Part shown: positions 1 to 6,456 of the stretch, in pieces | Layout of the letters: each line of letters begins with the position of its first letter | Position numbering within the stretch: position 1 is the first letter of the stretch | Source of the DNA: Lachnospiraceae bacterium | Lineage (GTDB): Bacteria > Bacillota > Clostridia > Oscillospirales > Ruminococcaceae | Assembly (NCBI GenBank): GCA_023664705.1 | Contig: JAMPFE010000035.1 | Coordinates: 1-21,204 of the forward strand | DNA length: 21,204 bases | Reading direction: 5' to 3' | Notes under the pieces: generated by a model | Database searches by the model: none | What the model saw: only the letters and a program-made list of their open reading frames with translations | Told to the model about the DNA's origin: nothing | Program-made: the position numbers and the translations under genes

Positions 1-2
1 TA

Positions 3-77
3 TGGTGACCCGTACGGGAATTGAACCCATGATTCCGCCGTGAAAGGGCGATGTCTTAACCTCTTGACCAACGGGCC
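3..77 (-). tRNA. tRNA-Glu (anticodon TTC)
   Basis: Read on the minus strand this folds as a complete cloverleaf. The 7-bp acceptor stem GGCCCGT pairs with ACGGGTC, the T-loop is GGTTCAATTCC-like, and the anticodon loop CTTTCAC gives TTC. The 3' CCA is encoded. It lies 5 bases downstream of tRNA-Met and is probably processed from the same transcript. tRNA-Glu is the precursor-type substrate recognised by GluRS, which in bacteria with GatCAB often also charges tRNA-Gln. Confidence 0.96.
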
Positions 78-82
78 GAAGA

Positions 83-159
83 TGGTAGCGGCAGTCGGAT
101 TTGAACCAACGACACCCTGGGTATGAACCAAGTGCTCTAGCCAACTGAGCTATGCCGCC
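83..159 (-). tRNA. tRNA-Met (anticodon CAT), elongator type
   Basis: Minus-strand cloverleaf with acceptor GGCGGCA pairing with TGCCGCT (first pair G-U), anticodon stem CTTGG/CCAGG around the loop TTCATAC, and an encoded CCA. The anticodon CAT gives Met. Position 1-72 is G-U rather than the C-A mismatch of initiator tRNA, so I call it elongator Met; a tRNA-Ile with modified CAT cannot be fully excluded by eye. It is the first gene of the tRNA-Met/tRNA-Glu pair. Confidence 0.93.
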
Positions 160-187
160 ATATTAAACGCAATCTTGCGACTAAATT

Positions 188-216
188 ATTATATCACATA
201 ACATCAATTTTGTCAA
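188..216 (-). promoter_or_regulatory. Consensus sigma-70/SigA promoter of the tRNA-Met/tRNA-Glu pair
   Basis: On the minus strand the -35 is TTGACA (211-216), the spacer is 17 bases and the -10 is TATAAT (188-193), preceded by TGTGA. It lies about 30 bases upstream of tRNA-Met. Perfect hexamers fit a stable-RNA promoter. Confidence 0.88.
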
Positions 217-325
217 GAGTTTTTAAAAAATTTCCGAATTTGTTAAAATAATTTATTTTTTTGACCGATTTATATGTATATTTCACAAAAAAAGAGCAAA
301 AATATCATTTGTTAATAAAATTGTA

Positions 326-354
326 TTGACAAAGAAATGCGGTTGTGATATAAT
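326..354 (+). promoter_or_regulatory. Consensus promoter of tRNA-Gln
   Basis: TTGACA at 326-331, 17-base spacer, TATAAT at 349-354 with the same TGTGA upstream extension as the divergent tRNA promoter at 188-216. The tRNA starts 17 bases after the -10. Confidence 0.9.
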
Positions 355-370
355 GTTTATTGTTAATTAT

Positions 371-446
371 TGGGGCGTCGCCAAGCGGTAAGGCAGTGGA
401 CTCTGACTCCACCATTTCGAGGGTTCAAATCCTTCCGCCCCAACCA
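371..446 (+). tRNA. tRNA-Gln (anticodon CTG)
   Basis: Complete cloverleaf with acceptor TGGGGCG/CGCCCCA, anticodon stem GTGGA/TCCAC around loop CTCTGAC (anticodon CTG, codon CAG), T-arm GGGTTCAAATCC, and encoded CCA at 444-446. Its product is the substrate, after mischarging with Glu, of the amidotransferase encoded just downstream on the other strand. Confidence 0.95.
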
Positions 447-464
447 GCGCGAGCTCGCGCAGTC

Positions 465-495
465 AATCCCATTGTTACGCACAATGGGATTTTTT
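465..495 (+). terminator. Rho-independent terminator of tRNA-Gln
   Basis: An 11-bp perfect stem (465-475 with 481-491), 5-base loop and a T run at 490-495. Between the tRNA 3' end and this terminator is a 14-base perfect palindrome, GCGCGAGCTCGCGC (447-460), that may assist 3' processing. Confidence 0.93.
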
Positions 496-711
496 CGTTT
501 TCGCTGTAAGGTTATAACGAAAATCTTTTTCGTCGGCGTTCAACGCAAAGGCTTTTGTGAGCGCCGCTTCGCGAAATGCCGCAAAACAACGCGGGGTTGA
601 CCCACTCGGATATGTCAAATCTTTTCGGTAACGATGTCACAAAAATGCAATTCCCGAATTTTAACTTAAATTTACAAATATTTAACATTGTAAGGCTGCA
701 AAATAAAGGCA
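496..711. other. Intergenic stretch with no recognisable gene
   Basis: No open frame here has a convincing ribosome site, codon pattern or recognisable protein. Frames that cross it also run through the two flanking terminators. I see no promoter, tRNA or repeat. It separates the tRNA-Gln transcript from the 3' end of the gatCAB operon. Confidence 0.6.
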
Positions 712-756
712 TAAAAATAACCGTCACTTTTCCCAAAAAGAGAAGTGACGGTTATT
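712..756 (-). terminator. Terminator of the gatCAB operon
   Basis: A 14-bp perfect stem (716-729 with 743-756) around a 13-base loop. In the minus direction it continues into a U-rich tract. It lies about 30 bases beyond the gatB stop codon. Confidence 0.87.
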
Positions 757-786
757 TATCGGATTAACTTAATGACATTGCATATT

Positions 787-2220
787 TTATTCGCTCAGCT
801 TTTTGCGGATATACTCCTGAATGGCCTTCGGCGAAGCCGCGCCCTTAAGCGCCTTGTTCGCCTGTCCCATAAAGAACCCGAACACCTTCTGGTCGCCGTT
901 TTTGTACTGCTCGACGGGCTTGGGGTTGTTGGCGATAATCTCGTCGACAACCTTTGCCAGCAAATCGCCGTCCTCCTTTATCCAGAGGTCGCCGCGGTCG
1001 GCAATGTCTTTTGGCGAGCCGCCGTTTTCTATCATCTCGCGGAGTATCGCCTTGCCGTTCGCCTGCGAGATTTTATCCGTCTGCATGAACTCGACCAGCC
1101 GCGCGAAATCCGCGCCGCCGAATTTAAGCGCGTCCATATCCGCCTCGCCGCGGTTTATGCGGTTCATCAGCTCACCGAGAATGAAATTCGCGACCGCCTT
1201 GGGGTTATCGTAGACCGCCAGAGCCTCGTCGAAGAAGTCGCAGATTCGCTTGTCGCCAACGATGATGTCCGCGTCGGTTTTCTTGATGCCGTATTCGTCG
1301 ACATACCGCGCCACGCGCTGCTCGGGCAGCTCGGGAATGGATTTTTTGATAGCCTCCAGCTCCTCCTCGGTGAAGATAATGGGCGGTATATCGGGGTCGG
1401 GGAAGTAGCGGTAATCGTGCGCGTCCTCCTTGGAGCGCATAGCGGTAGTCTCGCCGAGTTGCTCGTTGAAGCGCCGCGTCTGCTGAATAACGCGCTCGCC
1501 GCTCTCGAGGAGCTCCTCCTGCCGCTCTATCTCAACCTCGATAGCCCTTGCGATAGCCTTCAGCGAGTTGAGGTTCTTAAGCTCCGTGCGCGTTCCGAGC
1601 TCTGTCGAGCCCTTGGGAGCAATGGAAATGTTCACGTCGCAGCGTATGGAGCCCTGCTCCATTTTGCAGTCGCAGATTCCCGCGTATTGCAGCAGCAGCT
1701 TTATCTTCTCGACAAACGCAATGACCTCGTCCGCGGAGTGGAAATCGGGCTCGGTAACTATCTCGATAAGCGGTATTCCGCAGCGGTTGTAGTCCGCGAG
1801 CGAAACGCGGTTCACGTCGTCGTGGACGAGCTTGCCCGCATCCTCCTCGAGGTGGATGCGGTTAATGCGGATGACCTTGTCCTCGCCGCCGACGCTGATG
1901 TTGACCGTGCCCGAAAGGCAAACGGGACGCGGCATCTGCGATATCTGATAAGCCTTGGGCAGGTCGGGATAAAAATAGTTCTTCCTGTCCCATTTCGTGA
2001 ACCGCGAGATATCGCAGTTCATCACATACCCCGCCTTAATGATGTACTCGACGGCGGTTTGGTTGAGTACGGGCAGCGTTCCGGGCAGACCGCTGCAAAC
2101 GGGGCAGCAGCGCGAGTTCGGCGTGCCGCCGAATTCCGCCGAGCAGGTGCAGAACACCTTCGATTTCGTCAGCAGCTCCGCGTGAATTTCAAGACCCATA
2201 GTGGGAAAATAAGCGCTCAT
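787..2220 (-). CDS. gatB: Aspartyl/glutamyl-tRNA(Asn/Gln) amidotransferase subunit B
   Basis: A 477-residue protein, the usual length for GatB. It is the tRNA-binding and kinase-like subunit of GatCAB, which phosphorylates and then amidates Glu-tRNA(Gln) (and often Asp-tRNA(Asn)) in the cytoplasm. The N-terminus shows the family signature GLEIHAEL, and Cys24, Cys26, Cys39 and Cys42 form the expected zinc knuckle. The pattern R-DYRYFPDPDIPP lies mid-protein, and the C-terminal YqeY-like tail domain (about 330-477) is complete. The start is supported by an AGGGGGTG site. It is the last gene of gatC-gatA-gatB, 12 bases after gatA, and is followed by a strong terminator. Confidence 0.97.
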   Translation of the reverse strand: MSAYFPTMGLEIHAELLTKSKVFCTCSAEFGGTPNSRCCPVCSGLPGTLPVLNQTAVEYIIKAGYVMNCDISRFTKWDRKNYFYPDLPKAYQISQMPRPVCLSGTVNISVGGEDKVIRINRIHLEEDAGKLVHDDVNRVSLADYNRCGIPLIEIVTEPDFHSADEVIAFVEKIKLLLQYAGICDCKMEQGSIRCDVNISIAPKGSTELGTRTELKNLNSLKAIARAIEVEIERQEELLESGERVIQQTRRFNEQLGETTAMRSKEDAHDYRYFPDPDIPPIIFTEEELEAIKKSIPELPEQRVARYVDEYGIKKTDADIIVGDKRICDFFDEALAVYDNPKAVANFILGELMNRINRGEADMDALKFGGADFARLVEFMQTDKISQANGKAILREMIENGGSPKDIADRGDLWIKEDGDLLAKVVDEIIANNPKPVEQYKNGDQKVFGFFMGQANKALKGAASPKAIQEYIRKKLSE

Positions 2221-2232
2221 ACGTACACCCCC

Positions 2233-3684
2233 TTACAGCTTCGGAGCAATAGGCTCAAAGCCCTGCTCGAACGCGTCCGCGCATTGCAGAATAGTTTGTT
2301 CATCAAAACGCTTTCCGATTATCGACATACCAATCGGCAAGCCGCCGTCCTTTGTATAGCCGCACGTCGTTGAAATTCCCGGCAGCTTGGCGATATTCAC
2401 GGTAACGGTGCAGATATCCGCCTGATACATCTTAACGGGGTCGCTGTCCTGCGAGCCTATCTTGTAAGCGGGCGTGGGCGCGGTCGGCGTGAGAACGACA
2501 TCCGCGCTCTCGAAAATTCGGTTATATTGCCTGATTATCTCCTGCTTCAGCGCGAGAGCCTTCTTGTAATACGCGTCGTAGTAGCCGCTGGAGAGCGCGT
2601 AGTTGCCGAGGAGAATACGGCGCTTGACCTCCTCGCCGAACCCGCGTGAACGGCTGTCGCGGATAAGCTCCTCATACGTCCTGCCCTCGCCGCGGAAGCC
2701 GTACTTTATCCCGTCGAAACGCGAAAGGTTGGAAGCCGCCTCCGCGCAGGCTATCAGATAATACGCGGGGATAGCGTATTTCAGCCCCGGCATGGAGCAC
2801 TCCACAAGCACCGCGCCCTGCTTTTCAAGCTCGTGAGCGGCGTTCATAACGGCGGTTTTCACCTCGTCGTCGACGCCCTCCGCGTAAAATTCCTTTGGCA
2901 GCGCTATCCTCATGCCCTTAATCGGCAGCCCGAGCTTCTCGGTAAAGTCGGGAGTATCGACCCACGCCGAAGTCGCGTCGTGCCTGTCGTGACCGCATAT
3001 CGCGTTCAGCAGAACGGCGCAGTCGCGCGCGTCGCTGCCGATAGGACCTATCTGGTCAAGCGAGCTCGCGAACGCCACCAACCCGTACCGCGAAACGCGC
3101 CCGTAGGTGGGCTTTATGCCCGTAACTCCGCAGAACGACGCGGGCTGACGGATAGAGCCGCCCGTATCGCTGCCGAGAGCCGCGGGAGCCAGCGAAGCCG
3201 CCACGGCAGCCGCGGAGCCGCCCGACGAGCCGCCCGGAACGCGCTCCAAATCATAGGGGTTGCGCGTTTTCGCGAACGCCGAGGTCTGATTTGAGCCGCC
3301 CATCGCGAACTCGTCCATGGACGTGCGCCCGAGCAGCACGTAGCCCTGCGCGTTCAGCTTGTCGATAACGGTCGCGTTGTACGGCGGGACAAAATTCTCC
3401 AGCATGCGGCTCGCGCAGGTCGTGCGCACGCCGTCAATGCAGATGTTGTCCTTTACCGCGAGAGGTATGCCCGTCAGCGCCGAGGACTTCCCCGCGTCGA
3501 TGAGCTTCTGTGCGTTCTCGGCGTCCGAAAGCGCCTTTTCCTTTGTCACGGTAATGTATGAAAGCAGGTCCTTGTCGACCGCCTCTATTCTCCTGAAATA
3601 CTCCCCGTAAAGCTCCGCGGCGCTTATCTCTTTGCTGTCGAGCGCCCTGCGGAGATCGCGAATTTTAGCTCTAATCAAGTCCAT
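2233..3684 (-). CDS. gatA: Glutamyl-tRNA(Gln) amidotransferase subunit A (amidase)
   Basis: A 483-residue amidase-signature protein, full length for GatA. It hydrolyses glutamine and passes ammonia through an internal tunnel to GatB. The Ser-cisSer-Lys triad is visible: Lys78 in AVKDN, Ser153 in the GGSSGGS motif and Ser177 in DTGGSIRQP, spaced as in characterised GatA proteins. The GGSSGGSAAAVAA block is the amidase signature. The start has an AAGGAGG-like site, and the gene begins 9 bases after the gatC stop, so the two are co-transcribed and probably translationally coupled. Confidence 0.98.
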   Translation of the reverse strand: MDLIRAKIRDLRRALDSKEISAAELYGEYFRRIEAVDKDLLSYITVTKEKALSDAENAQKLIDAGKSSALTGIPLAVKDNICIDGVRTTCASRMLENFVPPYNATVIDKLNAQGYVLLGRTSMDEFAMGGSNQTSAFAKTRNPYDLERVPGGSSGGSAAAVAASLAPAALGSDTGGSIRQPASFCGVTGIKPTYGRVSRYGLVAFASSLDQIGPIGSDARDCAVLLNAICGHDRHDATSAWVDTPDFTEKLGLPIKGMRIALPKEFYAEGVDDEVKTAVMNAAHELEKQGAVLVECSMPGLKYAIPAYYLIACAEAASNLSRFDGIKYGFRGEGRTYEELIRDSRSRGFGEEVKRRILLGNYALSSGYYDAYYKKALALKQEIIRQYNRIFESADVVLTPTAPTPAYKIGSQDSDPVKMYQADICTVTVNIAKLPGISTTCGYTKDGGLPIGMSIIGKRFDEQTILQCADAFEQGFEPIAPKL

Positions 3685-3693
3685 ATGTCCTCC

Positions 3694-3978
3694 TTATTCC
3701 ACGACCTTAGGCACAACATAGCAGCCGTCGGTGTTCTCGGCGTTTGAGAGCAGCTTGTCCGTCGGGAAGCTCTCCTCGGGAACGTCGGGGCGCGTATCGC
3801 CGAAGCGAATCTCGTTTCCGTCCTTGGTGTCGTCGTAGGTGAGGTCGAACTCCTTTATCTCGTCCATGAGGTCGATGATATCGCTCATCTCGCCCATTAC
3901 CTTCTTCATGCCCGCCTCGTCGTAGTCGAGCTTTGACAGCTCGCAGAGGTGCTGAATGGTCTTAAGTTCCACAGCCAT
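3694..3978 (-). CDS. gatC: Glutamyl-tRNA(Gln) amidotransferase subunit C
   Basis: A 94-residue protein, the normal size for GatC, the small belt subunit that wraps and stabilises the GatA-GatB interface. The N-terminal pattern of helices (LCELSKLDYDE) and the C-terminal R-D-P segment followed by a hydrophobic tail (VPKVVE) are family-typical. A GAGAGG ribosome site precedes the ATG. It is the first gene of the operon and has its own promoter. Confidence 0.93.
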   Translation of the reverse strand: MAVELKTIQHLCELSKLDYDEAGMKKVMGEMSDIIDLMDEIKEFDLTYDDTKDGNEIRFGDTRPDVPEESFPTDKLLSNAENTDGCYVVPKVVE

Positions 3979-4017
3979 AATTTTTCCTCTCTTTCGGGAT
4001 AAATTTATACATTTTAT

Positions 4018-4046
4018 ATTATATCCTATTTCCTCCGATTTTTCAA
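4018..4046 (-). promoter_or_regulatory. Promoter of gatCAB
   Basis: Minus-strand TTGAAA (4041-4046), 17-base spacer, TATAAT (4018-4023), about 40 bases upstream of gatC. No terminator hairpin separates it from the upstream D,D-carboxypeptidase-like gene, so some readthrough from that gene is likely. Confidence 0.82.
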
Positions 4047-4075
4047 GAGCATTTGCAAAAAAATTTAAGGCAGTG

Positions 4076-4933
4076 TTAATCGCCGCATTTATCTATCAGC
4101 TCCAGCGTCCGTTCGTACCGCTCCGCGTCGGTATCGCAGCCGACAGCGACCGTGATATAGGTCTTTCCGTCCGCGGAGAACGCCCCGATAAGGCAGCAGC
4201 CCGCGCGCTCCGTAGTGCCCGTTTTCAAGCCGAACGCGCCCTCGCGGTAATACTCGCTGTCGGGGTCGAGGAGCTTATTGGAGTTCGTCCAAGTGACATT
4301 CTCGCCCGACTCGAAAACCGCGTAATATTCGCGCATAGAGGCAATTTCGCGTATCTCGGGCACGGTCAGCGCGTATTCCGCGAGCTTCAGCAGGTCGGAA
4401 ACGGCGGTGTAATGCGCTTTGTTGTCCCAGCCGTCGGGATTGGCGAAGCGGCTTTTGTCCATGCCGAGCTCCTCCGCGAGGGCGTTCATCAAGCCGCAGA
4501 AGTACTCGACCGCCCCCTTGTCCGAGAGCGCTTCGCCGCTCACCCTCCGCGCCGTCGATACGGCGACGGTATACGCCGCGTCGTTCCCCGAGACCAGCAG
4601 CATCGCCGCGATGAGGTCGTACAGCCTTACCTCGTGCCCCTGCAGAATAAAGCTGACGCTGGAGTTCGGGTTCACGAGCTCCTGTTCCGAGCCGACCGTG
4701 AACACCTCGTCCGCGCTTACATACCGCAGCGCCGTTGCCGCCGTGAGCAGCTTTGTAAGGCTCGCGGGAGCTATCCGCCCGTCGATGTTCTCCGCGTCAA
4801 GCAGCTCCCCGTCGTCAACGCAATAAAGCGCGAAAGCCCCGCAAGGCTCGTTCCCGACGGACGCGTCCGCGCAGGACGCAATGCCGAAAAACAAACACAG
4901 CGCCGCCGCCAACGCCGCTATTCTCCCGTTCAT
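4076..4933 (-). CDS. Short D-alanyl-D-alanine carboxypeptidase (peptidase S11), putative lipoprotein
   Basis: A 285-residue penicillin-binding protein of the DacA/PBP5 type, which trims the terminal D-Ala from peptidoglycan pentapeptides outside the membrane. All three active-site motifs are present: SLTK (Ser58, Lys61), SGN (115-117) and KTG (237-239). The N-terminus is a signal peptide ending in a lipobox-like IASC with Cys21, suggesting lipid anchoring. It is shorter than typical DacA (about 380-430 residues): the beta-rich C-terminal PBP5 domain and membrane-anchoring helix are absent. Lipid anchoring could replace the lost anchor; that is inference. An AGGGGTGAG ribosome site supports the start. 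It is the gene before gatC. Confidence 0.9.
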   Translation of the reverse strand: MNGRIAALAAALCLFFGIASCADASVGNEPCGAFALYCVDDGELLDAENIDGRIAPASLTKLLTAATALRYVSADEVFTVGSEQELVNPNSSVSFILQGHEVRLYDLIAAMLLVSGNDAAYTVAVSTARRVSGEALSDKGAVEYFCGLMNALAEELGMDKSRFANPDGWDNKAHYTAVSDLLKLAEYALTVPEIREIASMREYYAVFESGENVTWTNSNKLLDPDSEYYREGAFGLKTGTTERAGCCLIGAFSADGKTYITVAVGCDTDAERYERTLELIDKCGD

Positions 4934-4962
4934 AAACGCTCACCCCTTTGCAATTTGTCACT

Positions 4963-4991
4963 ATTGTATCAAAAAAGCGCTCCGCAGTCAA
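4963..4991 (-). promoter_or_regulatory. Promoter of the D,D-carboxypeptidase gene
   Basis: Minus-strand TTGACT (4986-4991), 17-base spacer, TACAAT (4963-4968), about 30 bases upstream of the start codon. Confidence 0.75.
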
Positions 4992-5092
4992 CAAGTTTTT
5001 ACAAATGTCACAAAAACGTAATATATCTTAAAATTTTATGACGTTTTCATTACGGCGCTCCATCATCGCGGAATAAAATCGACCGCGAAAAC

Positions 5093-5118
5093 TGCAAGTT
5101 TTTCAAAAAAATCTTGCA
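5093..5118. repeat. Inverted repeat TGCAAG-N14-CTTGCA upstream of the glutamate synthase promoter
   Basis: Two perfect 6-base arms (5093-5098 and 5113-5118) surround an A/T-rich centre and end 9 bases upstream of the -35 hexamer at 5128. The location suits an activator-binding site, but no regulator can be assigned. The rest of 5041-5127 holds nothing else recognisable. Confidence 0.4.
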
Positions 5119-5127
5119 AAAAAGCAC

Positions 5128-5156
5128 TTGACATTTTATATCAACAGTGTTATAAT
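5128..5156 (+). promoter_or_regulatory. Consensus promoter of the glutamate synthase operon
   Basis: TTGACA (5128-5133), 17-base spacer, TATAAT (5151-5156). Transcription should start near 5163, about 178 bases before the first start codon. A perfect promoter with a long leader suggests control after initiation. Confidence 0.88.
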
Positions 5157-5264
5157 ATCAGTAATGCACAATGTTGAAAAGGCGCGGATTTTGTTTTGTT
5201 TAGGGCGTTTATCGGAGATTTCGGCAGCGAGCGGGCCGAAAAGGCTCCCGTGCGGCATTGTGAA

Positions 5265-5270
5265 TTTTTT
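5265..5270 (+). terminator. Possible leader terminator (T run after long-range stem)
   Basis: Six T residues follow the 3' arm of the 5167-5176/5253-5262 pairing by two bases. The stem has a very large apical domain, so this is an inferred conditional terminator rather than a standard hairpin. Confidence 0.4.
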
Positions 5271-5274
5271 CCTC

Positions 5275-5290
5275 CCGCGCAATTGCGCGG
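5275..5290 (+). repeat. Perfect 16-base palindrome in the leader
   Basis: CCGCGCAATTGCGCGG is fully self-complementary and can form a 6-bp hairpin with an AATT loop in RNA, or act as a dyad DNA site. It lies between the leader T run and the ribosome site of the first gene. Confidence 0.6.
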
Positions 5291-5340
5291 AACGGACAAT
5301 AAGGTCGGTTTTTCCGTCCTATAAAGGAGTAGTGAACTTA

Positions 5341-6456
5341 ATGTTACTGAAAGAGGGAGCAACGCGAATACCCGCGGGCTGCGCGATATCGGGCTTTATA
5401 AACAGAAGCGGCAGACGCACCAACGGCAGCGTCATCGTTAATTCGATAGCCTGCATGCACGAGCGCTCAAACGGCTTGGGCGGCGGCTTCGCGGGGTACG
5501 GGATATACCCCGAGTACAAGGACCAGTACGCGCTGCACGTTTTCTACAACTCAAGCGAGGCGCGCATCAAGACCGAGGCGTTTCTCGACCGCCACTTCGA
5601 CGTGGTGAACCTGTCGAGGATACCCGTGCGGAAAAATCCGAACATCACCGACGAGCCGCTCATCTGGCGGTATTTCGTCAATCCGCTGCCCACGAAGCTG
5701 CAGGACAGCCAGCTCGACGAGCGCACCTTTGTCGCGCGCTGCGTTATCAACATCAACGATAAGATAGACGGCGCGTATGTGTTCTCGAGCGGCAAGAATA
5801 TGGGCGTTTTCAAGGCAGTCGGCTACCCCGAGGACGTCGGCGACTTCTACCGTCTGGAGGAGTACGACGGCTGGGCTTGGACGGTCCACGGGCGCTACCC
5901 GACGAACACCCCGGGCTGGTGGGGCGGCGCGCACCCGTTCGCGCTGCTGGATTACACCATCGTCCACAACGGCGAAATTTCCTCCTACGACGCCAACCGC
6001 CGCTTTATCGAGATGTTCGGCTACAAGTGCAACCTGCTGACCGATACCGAGGTCATTACATATATAATAGACTATCTGCACAGGCGGCTGGAAATGCCGC
6101 TGGAGGACGTCGCCAAGGTCATCGCCTCGCCGTTCTGGAGCGAGCTCGACAGCGGCAAGTTCTCCCCCGAGGACACCGAAAAGTACCGCCATTTTCGGAA
6201 CGTTTACTCAAGCCTTTTGATAACGGGTCCGTTTTCGATAATCTTGGGCTTCAACAACGGCATCATGGCGCTCAACGACAGACTTAAGCTGCGCTCCATG
6301 GTCGCCGCCGAAAAGGACGATACGGTGTTCATCTCTTCCGAGGAATGTTCGATAAGGACAATGTGCCCCGACGTGGACAGAATATGGAGCCCGCGCGGCG
6401 GAGAGCCTATCATCGTTACGCTCGACAAGAACGCACAGGAAAGGGTGGGAAAATAA
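5341..6456 (+). CDS. Glutamate synthase glutamine amidotransferase subunit (class II GATase domain)
   Basis: A 371-residue class II glutamine amidotransferase corresponding to domain 1 of large glutamate synthase. It releases ammonia from glutamine for the FMN core encoded next. The likely N-terminal nucleophile is Cys14 in PAGCAISGF, so a 13-residue propeptide would be removed to expose it. The conserved HNGEISS segment, the NRSGRRTNGS region and the TDTEV motif are present. The ATG at 5341 lies 11 bases after AAAGGAG; an in-frame GTG at 5332 is only 2 bases from that site and is less likely. It is the first gene of a six-gene operon and its stop directly abuts the next start. In many bacteria this domain is fused to the synthase core; here it is separate, as in archaeal-type enzymes. 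Confidence 0.92.
   Translation: MLLKEGATRIPAGCAISGFINRSGRRTNGSVIVNSIACMHERSNGLGGGFAGYGIYPEYKDQYALHVFYNSSEARIKTEAFLDRHFDVVNLSRIPVRKNPNITDEPLIWRYFVNPLPTKLQDSQLDERTFVARCVININDKIDGAYVFSSGKNMGVFKAVGYPEDVGDFYRLEEYDGWAWTVHGRYPTNTPGWWGGAHPFALLDYTIVHNGEISSYDANRRFIEMFGYKCNLLTDTEVITYIIDYLHRRLEMPLEDVAKVIASPFWSELDSGKFSPEDTEKYRHFRNVYSSLLITGPFSIILGFNNGIMALNDRLKLRSMVAAEKDDTVFISSEECSIRTMCPDVDRIWSPRGGEPIIVTLDKNAQERVGK

Larger units (their letters stand above)
5163..5340 (+). promoter_or_regulatory. Structured leader of the glutamate synthase operon, possible attenuator
   Basis: Bases 5167-5176 can pair with 5253-5262 (10 bp including two G-U pairs; CACAATG/CATTGTG is the perfect core). Directly after the 3' arm lies a T run at 5265-5270, which resembles a terminator closing a 96-base domain. 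Inside, GGAG (5214-5217) can pair with CTCC (5245-5248), enclosing a 7-bp stem TTTCGGC/GCCGAAA (5219-5225 with 5235-5241). After the T run a 16-base palindrome (5275-5290) and an ACGGA/TCCGT arm (5292-5296 with 5313-5317) precede the ribosome site AAAGGAG (5323-5329). I recognise no known riboswitch class. The operon's own ANTAR protein is an obvious candidate ligand, but the canonical paired hexaloops are not evident. Confidence 0.55.

Noticed and set aside
745..2373. Long plus-strand open frame across gatB
   Set aside because: It is a shadow of the clearly recognised gatB on the minus strand; the sequence is Arg/Leu/Val-biased with no family features or ribosome site.
5163..5340. Canonical ANTAR target (two hairpins with A1/G4 hexaloops) in the leader
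   Set aside because: I looked for paired 6-base loops with A at position 1 and G at position 4. The best local hairpin loop (AATAAG at 5,298-5,303) has A, not G, at position 4, and the AGCGAG segment at 5,226-5,231 is not closed by a paired stem. The ANTAR link therefore remains inference.
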